Made by a program: the position numbers and the translations under genes
Notes under the pieces: model-generated
Told to the model about the DNA's origin: nothing
The model's input: the letters and a program-made list of their open reading frames with translations, nothing else
Database searches by the model: none
Assembly: GCA_010909165.1 (NCBI GenBank)
Contig: VJWM01000068.1
Span: 1,116,001 to 1,180,000 of the forward strand
Source: Anthoceros angustus
Taxonomy: Eukaryota; Streptophyta; Anthocerotopsida; Anthocerotales; Anthocerotaceae
Reading direction: 5' to 3'
DNA: 64,000 nucleotides
Part shown: piece after piece, positions 23,195 to 33,333 of the stretch
Numbering within the stretch: the first letter of the stretch is position 1
Layout: the number at the start of each line of letters is the position of its first letter

Positions 23195-26100
23195 ACCTTC
23201 TCCAAAGAGGGAGATTGGGTTGGATGCATGCTCGGGAGCGCACAATATTAGCGGCGTTACTTGCGGGAAGGAGTTGTATCGCCATCGAGGCTGACTTGAG
23301 ATGTGCAGGTTATATTTCACAAAGAATTCATGGATTTGAGGTGCTCCCAGATGCAGTTGAGGAGTTGAATTTTGAAGCCCACCGGAGAGGACTTGCACAG
23401 TTCTGGGCAAAGGAGGTTTGCATGAGCGAGAAGGACTCCTTGAAAGCACAAGTGGTTTCTTTGAGTGCCCGTCGGAATAAGAGCAGGACTGGCGATTTGT
23501 TGGAGGCTGGCCAACAAACACTCGAGACCGTTTGGCAGTCTGGGGCAGATGGTAATGATGAAGACACAGATGGGAACGAGGACTCGAGGGCTTTGGTTGA
23601 AGTCGACACTTTCGATGAGGAAGAACTTGAGCGGATACGGAACTTGGTAGTTTATGATTCGGTCAAAGCACCGGTTGAGTCACAAGTTAGCCCAGACGTA
23701 GACGCGTTTGTAGTTGTGAACTATTGTCCGCTAGTGGTCAATTTTGGCGGAACCTAAAGCAGGATGGTCTCCAAGCGGCTTGGACACGTACCCATACCTA
23801 GTTTTGTTGTGTTATTACTAGGCCTTTTGTCAATGTGGAAATGGATCATCGCACAAAACAAACTACTTTTGAGGACTAACGGCGCCGGCCAGCCAGCGCC
23901 CTTGACCCTTCCTTCAGGTTTTGTTGTTTCACAAACTGCGCATTCAGCTGTAGGAATCATTGTCCATGGTATGGGACACCCCGAAATCCAAAAAAACACG
24001 GTTTTGGGAACCATGTGTTATCTGTGAAGGAGGTTTCGTTCAACCAGAAGGGGGTTCGGATATTCACCCCCTTCACTGAATACCATGTTACCTTGGGATT
24101 CGCCAAAGCCAAACGTCTCCAGATGTTGGTTGTCCCAAGTATCCTCGCCGCCTTCACTGGCTTCACCACCTTGGCGGCTGTCCGGTAAGACCGCCTCGGG
24201 GTCGCGACCTTCTCCAAAGAGGGAGATTGGATGCATGCTCGGGAGCGCACAATGACAGTAAGCATTTGCAGGAAGGAGTTGTATCGCCATCGAGGCCGAC
24301 TTGAGATGTGCAGTTATATTTCACAAAGAATTCATGGATTTGAGGTGCTCCAGATGCGCTTGAGGAGTTGAATTTTGAAGCCCACCGGAGAGGACTTGCA
24401 CTGGGCAAAGGAGGTTTGCATCGAGAAGGACTCCTTGAAAGCACAAGTGGTTTCTTTGAGTGCCGTCGGAATAAGAGTGGATCGATTTGTTGGAGGCTGG
24501 CCAACAAACACTCGAGACGTTTGGCGATGGGCGGATGGTAATGATGAAGACATGATGGGAACGAGGACTCGAGGGCTTTGGTTGAAGTCGACACTTTCGA
24601 GGAAGAACTTGAGCGGATACGGAACTTGTAGTTTATGATTCGTGTCGCAAGCACCGCTGAGTCACAAGTTAGCCCAGACGTAGACGCTTTGTAGTTGTGA
24701 ACTATTGTCCGTGCTAGTGGTCAATTTTGGAACCTAAACAGGATGGTCTCCAAGCGGCTTGCATGACGCACCCATACCTAGTTTTGTTGTGTTATTACTA
24801 GGCCTTTTGTCAATGTGGAAATGGATCATCGCACAAAACAAACTACTTTTGACTAATCACCGCCGCCATTGACCCTTCCTTCGGTTTTGTTGTTTCACAA
24901 ATCGCGATGTAGAGGAATCATTGTCCATGGTATGGGACACCGAAATCCAAAAACACGGTTTTGGGAACCATGTGTTATCTGTGAAGGAGGTTTCGTTCAA
25001 CCAAGGGGGTTCGGATATTCACCCCTTCAATACCATGTTACCTTGGGATTCGCAAAGCCAAACGTCTCGGATGTTGGTTGTCCCAAGTATCCTCGCCTTC
25101 ACTGGCTTCACCACCTTGGCCTGGTCGGTGCCGCTCGGCGGTCGCGAGCCTTCTGCTTGGCGGGCCTCCTCCGCCTCCTACCCTCTCACTTCTGGTCTTG
25201 ACCAGCTTGGGCCTCCTGCACCGCCAGTGCTCACCGGTGAAGGAATTTAGTCCGTCTGTCGAATGGACGGACTTCCCTTCACCTCGGCGTTTCCCCTCTT
25301 GATCGGGAGCTTACGCCTTCCTCCTCGCCTCCTGGGCCACCTCCAACTGCTCTGGAGGAGCACCATGCGCCTCTAGTGGCTTCTACTTCACAGGTCTTCT
25401 CGGCTGTCCGCGAGACCCCAAACATCAAATCCATGTGCTTGGGACCCGCCGTGTCTCTTCCACGGCCGCCAGTGAGACCCCAAAAGTCCGTAGTGGGAGC
25501 GGGCATCTCACGGTCCGCCAGGGACCTCCACACCGCAGCCCGGAGCAAGTCCGGACTGGTTCTCGGACCTAATCGGGCCTTAGGTCACGATTGCCGAGGT
25601 CCCGAGCTTCACCTCCTTGGCCCTCTTGGCCGCCAATTCCTTATTCGCCCTCTTAGTCACAGGGCTCGGAGGGTGAGGGGTTCGAGGCGGCCTTGCCTCT
25701 CCCGGTCGGCAGCGGGAGCTCAGTGGGGTTCTTGGTGACTCCTTGAAAGCACAAGTGGTTTCTTTGAGTGCCGTCGGAATAAGAGTGGATCGATTTGTTG
25801 AGGCTGGCCAACAAACACTCGAGACGTTTGGCGATGGGCGGATGGTAATGATGAAGACATGATGGGAACGAGGACTCGAGGGCTTTGGTTGAAGTCGACA
25901 CTTTCGAGGAAGAACTTGAGCGGATACGGAACTTGTAGTTTATGATTCGTGTCGCAAGCACCGCTGAGTCACAAGTTAGCCCAGACGTAGACGCTTTGTA
26001 GTTGTGAACTATTGTCCGTGCTAGTGGTCAATTTTGGAACCTAAACAGGATGGTCTCCAAGCGGCTTGCAGACGTACCCATACCTAGTTTTGTTGTGTTA

Positions 26101-27000
26101 TTACTAGGCCTTTTGTCAATGTGGAAATGGATCATCGCACAAAACAAACTACTTTTGACTAATCACCGCCGCCATTGACCCTTCCTTCGGTTTTGTTGTT
26201 TCACAAAGCTGCGCATTGTAGGAATCATTGTCCATGGTATGGGACACCGAAATCCAAAAACACGGTTTTGGGAACCATGTGTTATCTGTGAAGGAGGTTT
26301 CGTTCAACCAAGGGGGTTCGGATATTCACCCCTTCAATACCATGTTACCTTGGGATTCGCAAAGCCAAACGTCTCGGATGTTGGTTGTCCCAAGTATCCT
26401 CGCCTTCACTGGCTTCACCACCTTGGCCTGGTCGGTGCCGCTCGGCGGTCGCGAGCCTTCTCGCTTGCGCCCGGCCTCCTCCGCCTCCGCCTCCTCCGCC
26501 TGCAGGTCTTGCACCAGCCTCTGCCTGCCCACCGCTCACCGGTGAAGGAATTTAGTCCGTCTGTCGAATGGACGGACTTCCTTCGGCCTCGCTTCCTCGC
26601 CTCTTGATCGACCGAGAGCCGCCTTCCTCGCCTCCTGGGCCACCTCCAACTGCTCTGGAGGAGCACCATGCGCCTCTAGTGGCTTCTACTTCACAGGTCT
26701 TCTCGGCTGTCCGCGAGACCCCAGCATACCGTCCATGACCAGAGCTGACCCCGCCGTGTCTCTTCCACGGCCGCCACCGTGAGACCCCAAAAGTCCGTAG
26801 TGGGAGCGGGCATCTCACGGTCCGCCAAGGACCTCACTGCAGCCCCGAGCAAGTCCGGACTGGTTCTCGGACCTAATCAGCCCTTAGGTCCCGATTGCCG
26901 AGGTCCCGAGCTTCACCTCCTTGGCCCTCTTGGCCGCCAATTCCTTATTCGCCCTCTTAGTCACAGGGCTCGGAGGGTGAGGGGTTCGAGGCGGCCTTGC
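23195..27000. repeat. Three copies of the methyltransferase-like 3' end
   Basis: Copy 1 (about 23195-24180) is the end of the long plus-strand frame plus its 3' flank. Copy 2 (about 24207-25736) and copy 3 (25737-27000) repeat it; GACTCCTTGAAAGCACAAGT occurs near 23428, at 24429 and at 25737. Copies 2 and 3 are a tandem pair with a period of about 1.31 kb and share extra sequence (25160-25735 matches 26460-27000). Relative to copy 1, copies 2 and 3 carry many 1-10 bp deletions that break the frame. They also lack the GC palindrome relative found at 23881. All three contain the marker CACGGTTTTGGGAACCATGT. Confidence 0.9.
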
Positions 27001-28783
27001 CTCCCCGGCGATGGACTGCCCGTGGGTTGCCGCTGACCGCCTCAAGGCCCTTCGCTCTTCTCACGCCTCTTGACCTCTTGCCACTCCGTGGGCGGGGCGG
27101 GCGCCTGAGTCTTTGCGTTGGCGGGTGGCACCGTCTTCCGCCTCTTGATTGCCCGGCGAGTTCGTCGGGGCTCCTCTGCCGTTGGTGGTGGTGGGTGTTG
27201 GCGTCGGGCCGTCTCCTGCTGCCTTGGCTGCGAGGCACCAAGAGGAGGAAGCGGGGATATCTTCCACACTTCCCTAGGTGGTGAGGGGTCCGCCTGCACG
27301 TATGGAGTCAGTATCCCTTCGATCGTCCTCCTCCGGACCCGTTTGGCCCTAGGGGTCGGGCCTCTACCTCGCGCCTTTGCCGCTCACTTACAGGGCCGCC
27401 AACCCTTTCCGGGCGCCGCTCTACCTCCCCATCCTTGAGTCGTAATGTCCCCATACATGGATCGGGTATGGGGATAGTCAGCAGCGGTGGCTTCTCGCTC
27501 CTCGGCTTGCGGGCCTCTGGCTGAACACAGCGAAGATGATCCTTCCCGATCCGCCTCTTGCCCTTGCAGCGCATGCGGGAACACCAACAAATTATCACCA
27601 AGGTGATCCACCTTGGTGAGCAAGTTCCGATGGACAATGATCAAGACTCGCCTCACCCTTCATCCGGGTCCGATATCAACCGTTGGTTGTCTGTGCGTTC
27701 GCTTGACGCCGCGCCCTTGCGCCTCTATCTTTCCCTCGCCTTGAGGGGCTCGACCACGCCCCATCCTCCTCCGTTGGGCGGTTGTAAGCCGCCCTCGGGA
27801 CCTCAAGGTCCATCTCACAGGATCCTCCGGAGGTTCTTGGACGAACCTCCTTGTTGGCCGCCAACATCTTCGGCGAACTCCGGACGGTGACATCAAGCGT
27901 CGAGACGGCTGGAACACGTCTAAGTGCCACTCTTGACTAATCCTCCCGCCTCCTCCAGCCATGGCCCAAAGTCCGGATAGCGCCGAGTTACTGCAATGTT
28001 GTGCTCTACCAAGTTCCATGGCTCCCATACCTCCGCATGACCTTTTGGGTCCCATCGCCTTCTTCTCCTTTCGTCGGCTGTGATTGCAGACCGGCACGAT
28101 CGCCCTCTTCGCGCGTTCGCTCCAACCTCAGCGGTGAGCAGCGTGCAGATGCTGGCGTTCAAAGAGATAGCGCGCGGGGGGTTGCGGGCGCAAGAGGCTG
28201 CGGAATTGTCTCGAGGTCGTGAGAAATGACCCTCCTCGTCGGCCGCGAACTGGGCGGGAGGGTGCCTCTTCCTCGTCTCAGAATCGCAGGTCTCGCATAG
28301 CTTACTCGACCCCTTCGCCGCATACTCGGCCTGTTCTTGCCCGGTCCGGGCGTGAATACACCTCTGCAGGCCCGGTCTGACTGCTGCATGCCCGACCTCC
28401 ATTCGTGGCCGCCCACGTGGCGCCGCTCGATCATCCTCACGACTCGACTTCCAAATTACTTTCCTGGCGTACTTATCTGTTTTGACCGGGTGGGGTCCGG
28501 ACTTATCCTGCGGTCCGGTGGGCTCGTCATAGTGGTACCAGGGTCCGACACCTACTCCGGAGCCCAGTCCGGAGCACCATTCGTGATTATTCCTCCCTTT
28601 CTGCCTTATTTTACTATTCGGACCTACGAAAAAAACAAAACCCCACTTATTTCCTAACCCCCAAGGGAAGTCCGTAGCCCACATGCCTCACCAAGTTTTC
28701 ACTCCTTATAGGCTGTCTCCAGATTCTCGAAAAGAGGAGTGTGTTCCTCCTGCTTGATCTCAGATGTCACACCTGGAAGATGA
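27001..28783. other. GC-rich transposon-like tract, unrecognised
   Basis: Long open frames occur on both strands because the sequence is GC-rich (for example minus 28684-27920, 254 codons). None shows a motif I can name. Position and composition suggest it belongs to the same element debris as 24-27 kb. Confidence 0.4.
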
Positions 28784-30360
28784 TCAGCTTAATTGTACAA
28801 GCGCATAGACTTGTGGTGGTGGCACACAGCGCATAGTGAGTAGTCTCCGTCGTGGGTGAAAGCTCGGATCACCACCAGAAGCAACGAATTGTGGTATTGG
28901 TGGCAGGGGCTCAGCACACGAGGTTAGCTTGCAGGGTGTGACTTCATAAAGCAAAGTGCTTGAACCTGCAACGTGGCCGAGAAATTGAGCCTGGAAAGAG
29001 CCGTGGGGATCCTCTGTCGAGCGAACGGGCACGACCGGCGAGTGAGGAGTCACGACCGGCGAGTGAGGAGTCACAACCGGTGAGGGAAAAGGTGCACTGT
29101 TGAGTCTAACGGCACACCGTTACGCCCAACGGGTGCCCCTAAATTAATTTTACGGGGCAACGTTTCATACCCGGCCCCGGCGTTTCATACCCCGGGGCCA
29201 ACTTAAAATAATTTGCATGGCCAACGCAGACGGCCGCCCGCGAACCGCCGCCCGTGCCCGGCTTGCCTCCGGGTGCGCGCCGTGGGAGGAAGGGGCGTGG
29301 GCGCTACCAGATCCGGTTTGCTGGTCGCCGCTACTGCCGACGGATCTCGAGCGCTTGGTGGGTGGAGGATGGCGTCCCTCACATAACGCGCAGCCCATTG
29401 TCCCCCTGCCTTGGCAAATCCTGCATCCAATGCAGAAATGTGTGCCAGGCAATCTGCCTCTTTCTCGCAGCAGAATCCACCATAATGGCTGCAATTTTAT
29501 GGCAGATGGAGAGCAGAGGTAGGGCGCTGCTGGGTGTGGTCACTGGTTGACAAATCTCCACAACATCGAAGCAGATTTGTTTCGCTAGAATTTGACCATG
29601 ATTGACCAGCGCTCCTTGCTGAAAATTGAGAATTCGATGTCGAATTTGGGGCTGAGTTCATAGATCTGGCTACCAGATCAGGTGATCCAGAGGATGTAGG
29701 TCTCCAATCACGCTCTTGCAGCAGAATCGTTAGCACATTGGCTAAGGAAGATCCAAGATGATGTAGACACTTGGGCGCCGATGATAATCCAAAACCTCGA
29801 GCCGAATTGCGATTTTACGAGCGTGAACGGGCTGCCTGATCGTGCTTCCTCCTTGCCTCAGCCTGGTTGCGTCTTTGTTTGCGACCCATAGTGCTTGTGC
29901 TTGAAGATTAAGAGGCTAAAAGCAAAAGCTAAAATAGGCAGATTGCTTAGAAGAATGTCAGCAACAATGATGCTATTCTTAAGCAAAATTAACCTATAAG
30001 AGGCCCAATGACTAGGCCTTATAGAATCAGAAGAAGTAGAAGGGTGGCTAGAACCCATAACCAATCAATTTAGAAAAATTGGTTTGGTTTGATGAAAATT
30101 GAACTAATGAAAATAATCAATAAAATAGCTATGATTATTACTTTACTTAGAATGTTCTAAGCTAATTATTTTCACTTAGCAATGGTATGATGGGCAACAT
30201 GAGTTTCTACATGACTGTAAAACTAGCGGATCGCCTATGATGCGAGATGATACGCTATCGAATGCATATCGAAATGCATTTTCATCGACTAAAATGGGAA
30301 TGAGGTTGCTAGCTTAACTTCCTAAGTTGATTAGAGAAGAAAACTAGCAACAAAGCCATT
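28784..30360. other. Non-coding or decayed region
   Basis: Mostly AT-rich after 29.5 kb. A three-copy 21-bp repeat (GACCGGCGAGTGAGGAGTCAC) lies at about 29031-29084. A minus-strand Arg-rich start (MGRKQRRNQAEARRK, from 29888) precedes a stop-broken frame; it could be a gag-like remnant of the retroelement suggested at 30.37 kb, but this is weak. Confidence 0.4.
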
Positions 30361-30369
30361 AAAATAGCT

Positions 30370-30720
30370 CATGGCTCTGATACAAAGTTAGAGATGCATG
30401 TGCGGAAGCGTCTTGCATCAAGCAGATGCTTTATTAACAATGAATATGTTTGGTTCATAGGTGGGCTTATAAACGATGGTTACGAGGGGGTGTGTCCTTT
30501 CACTAGCCTGCTAGTTAACTAACTACCAACTAGCTGAGTCTAGTTTGACTAATCCACATTGGGTCTGGTCTAGTCGACCTTAACCAACTCGGTCTGTACT
30601 ATTTTTAACTTGTGGATGTGGCTTTGGCTGAGGATTTGGTACACATCCACGACCTTTCTCAACTGAGAGACCCGCAAGTGGTGTTTGGGATCCTCTCCTT
30701 TTGTTTTGCGCGCCGGCCAG
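30370..30720 (-). mobile_element. Possible copia-type LTR edge with primer-binding site
   Basis: Read on the minus strand, TGTATCAGAGCCATGAGC at about 30386-30369 is close to TGGTATCAGAGC, the initiator-Met-tRNA primer site of many plant Ty1/copia elements. Sequence at 30386-30720 would then be the LTR and 29.5-30.37 kb the decayed internal region. I cannot find the second LTR or intact pol, so this is tentative. Confidence 0.4.
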
Positions 30721-30739
30721 GGTACCTTCTCTGAACGGT

Positions 30740-32434
30740 TGCCCCCTCCTCGGTTTTCTTGTCTAGCATAGGGAATTTCGACTTATGCAGGTTTTAGGCG
30801 ACATCATCGGCCCAGGCACCTTCGAGTGTGCGGCCGGGGATCTTGCGAAGCGGAAGGCGTTCCTTCCCGTCGCTTTTGGGGGCACTGGTTTGCTAGCCAC
30901 AGAGGCCTCCGCGCTAGCGGCATTCTTAGGGAGCTGGGCTCTCTCTACCCCCATCTTATTCTCCCGTTTTTTAATTCGACATTCACATATCCTGGACCGA
31001 GGCTTTTGTCGCGGGCATTGAGGATGGGACTTTTCCCATGCAGGCCTCACGAAGATTAGCCAAGGACTCTTTATCCTCCGAGGTGAGGGCTGCCATGCCG
31101 TCTTTTTCCTCGCTTCCCGAGGTTGAGCTCCGGGGGCTTCAGGCGTCCCTCCTGGAAAAACAATACAGGCGGTAGCTTGGCCCTCCTCGGATTCCTCCAT
31201 TTCTAAGCCCACTGCTCGTCTCGCTCTTGCTCGGGAAGGGGCGGTTCACGGCTTGGCTCGACCCAAGATTCGTGTGTTCCTACCGCATCGCATCAAGAAC
31301 TTTTCCACCGCTGATGCTTTTTGCCTTGGCTTGGTCCAACCTCCGGCTTGCTCTCTTTCAACTTACCATCGGGCCCTCCTCGGTTTTCTTGTCTAGCATA
31401 GGAATTTCGACTTATGCGGGTTTTAGGCGACATCATCGGCCCGTGCACCTTGAGTGTCGGCGGGCTGGCGGCGCTCCTTCCGCCGCCGCTTTTGGGCACT
31501 GCCTAGCCACAGAGGCCTCCGCTAGCTAGCATTCTTAGGGAGCCGGGCTCTCTACCCCCATCTTATTCTCCGCTTTTAATTCGACATTCACATATCACGG
31601 ACCGAGGCTTTTGTCGCGGGCATTGAGGATGGGACTTTTCCCATGCGCCTCACGAAGATTAGCCAAGGACTCTTTATCCTCCGAGGTGAGGGCTGCCATG
31701 CCGCCTTTTTCCTCGCTTCCCAGGGTTGAGCTCCGGGGCTTCAGCGCCCCTCCTGAAAACAATACAGGCGGTAGCTTGGCCCTCCTCGGATTCCTCCATT
31801 TCTAAGCCCACTGCTCGTCTCGCTCTTGCTCGGGAAGGGGCGGTTCACAGCTTGGCTCGACCAAGATTCGTGTTCCTACCGCATCGCATCAAAGAACTTT
31901 TCCACCGCGATGCGTTTTTGCCTTGGCTTGGTCCAACCTCTGGCTTGCTCTCTTTCAACTTGCAGCTACTGGGCCCCTCTCGATGACTTTGGGACGCACT
32001 TGGCTCGCTGTCCAGCGAGTGGGCAGCGTATTGCTATGCATGATGCCGTGTGGGATGTCATGTTCTCTATTGCTAGGGAAAGCGGGTTCCTTCTATTTAG
32101 GGGGCCCCCTGACACCCTGCTCAACGGGGTTTCGCTTAGGGCAGATCTATTTTTGACCCAGGGGGATCAGGTTTCGGTTGCTGATGTGGTTGTAACTGAT
32201 CCTACTCGAGATAGTGTCTGCGAACATGTTATTCTTAACCCTCCAGGTTGGGCGGCGGATGATGGACGGGCCAAGGTCCACAAGTACTCTCCATGCACGC
32301 CCACGCCTTGTCCCCTTGCCATTGAGACTCACGGAGCCATGGGCAAGGATTTCTCTAGGTTCGGTCGGCCAAGGCTTATTATAGCCGCAAGAATGGGGTT
32401 GGCCTCCCCCTTTCTTGTATTGTTGCTTTCTTGA
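30740..32434 (+). mobile_element. LINE-type reverse-transcriptase C-terminal fragments, tandem
   Basis: Two tandem copies (about 30740-31365 and 31378-31975) begin with the same phrase, CCCTCCTCGGTTTTCTTGTC, and encode LP-x-GGTGL, LAAFLGSW-type sequence seen between the RT and the Cys/His end of LINE ORF2. The last part (31826-32434) reads DDFGTHLARCPASGQRIAMH, then RADLFL and VADVVVTDPTRDSV, ending IETHGAMGKDFSRFGRP. This C-(x)-C...H...C knuckle followed by a DV-V-P strand is typical of the C-terminus of plant and algal LINE-like RTs. Copy 2 differs from copy 1 mainly by short deletions. No RT catalytic box is present, so these are 5'-truncated or rearranged pieces. Confidence 0.7.
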
Positions 32435-32584
32435 GAGAGTTTTCCCGTTTCTAGAGGCGCACAACGGGTGTCTGCAACTAACGGCCTTGGGGATGCAGCT
32501 TCTTCGACAATGATGGTAAGTAGGCCTTTTCACATCCCTGACCAAGAAGTTCTTCGGGCAATTGGTAGTTTTGAAATGCGTGAT

Positions 32585-32695
32585 CGTGCAGGCTAGTCCC
32601 CCTGGCATGGTGCCCTTCGTTGGGTTTTTCCCCCTTTGTTTTTTGGGGTGGATGGTTTTTCCCATCTCTTTTTTATAATAAAGTCTTCTTTTCCC
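32585..32695 (+). mobile_element. LINE 3' untranslated end
   Basis: Conserved tail from GGCTAGTCCCCCTGGCATGG to TTTATAATAAAGTCTTCTTT. The reverse complement recurs at about 40010-40113 and a divergent plus-strand version at about 39478-39590, so it marks the 3' end of one LINE family. Confidence 0.8.
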
Positions 32696-33333
32696 TCCTC
32701 AGTTTTTGGTCTGAAACTAATAAACAAATTCAGTCAAATTAAGACTAAATACTAACTATTTATTAAAATAAACTACCAACAAGAACTAATCATTATTACT
32801 ATAATATCAAAGAAACTGAAAACACAAGGATTTAAATTTAAAATACTCAACTGCATCTAATAATTTATGATCATTATATCATACCTTGTCTTATAAGTCC
32901 AATTGTAGACCGTGTAAAGCTGAGAATGTGGGTGTGTTGAGGAACCGGATCGTGATTCGTGGCCACTTCAAATTCAAGGGAAGAGGAATCCGGAAGAGGA
33001 GGGTTAGCCGGGCCCCTAAAACGTGGAACAGGAAGTCAGCCTTACCTGCACATAATTCAGCTGAGAATTGTGGGAGGGGAAGATCGAAGATTATAGCATC
33101 CGCCTGATGAGCCGATGAGCACGCTCTCGCTCCTCTGTGGCTCCGGTTTCCTCTCGCTCTCGATCATGCTTCTGTGCTGAGTTGGGGATTGCAAGGCAGA
33201 CGCTTGATTTGCCAGGTGCGGAGCTGCGGATGGTCTCTTCTGGGGGACGGCGAGGCTCGGATTTACTGCAGACGGATGGGAGCTGGGTTTGTGGGATTTG
33301 AACTTGAATTGTTTATTTAAACGGATGCGGAGT
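32696..33333. other. Upstream region of TraB gene 1
   Basis: AT-rich to 32.9 kb, then sequence from about 32.92 kb that is repeated upstream of TraB gene 2 (GAACCGGATCGTG, GCATCCGCCTGATGAGC). It is therefore part of the duplicated unit and probably holds the promoter and leader. Confidence 0.6.

Larger units (their letters stand above)
19690..23757 (+). pseudogene. Decayed coding tract resembling a DNA methyltransferase
   Basis: Coding-like plus-strand pieces in several frames. An Arg/Lys-rich start lies at about 19700. An exon at 20243-20395 joins 20486 onward across a 90-bp intron (20396-20485, GTAAGT...CAG). Pieces at 21888-22320 read DSVYVKPRDMLAKPSKSFQG, and 22655-22788 reads GTLLVMDVPRGFN. 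22806-23138 has DEPRMIVMHG, and 22990-23757 is open for 255 codons. Two parts suggest an N6/N4-type DNA methyltransferase fold. MDVPRGFN resembles the DPP[YW] catalytic loop. The SAM site is split by a frameshift: FSKEGDWV in one frame (about 23200-23225), then LAALLAGRSCIAIEADL in another (about 23253-23300). Known methylases read GDxVLDxFxGxGTTxxAAxxxGRxxIGIExD there. The C-terminus (23400-23757) is acidic and unrecognised. The family assignment is inference. Confidence 0.45.

Noticed and set aside
27920-28684. 254-codon minus-strand protein
   Set aside because: GC-rich region open in several frames on both strands; no recognisable motif or splice context.
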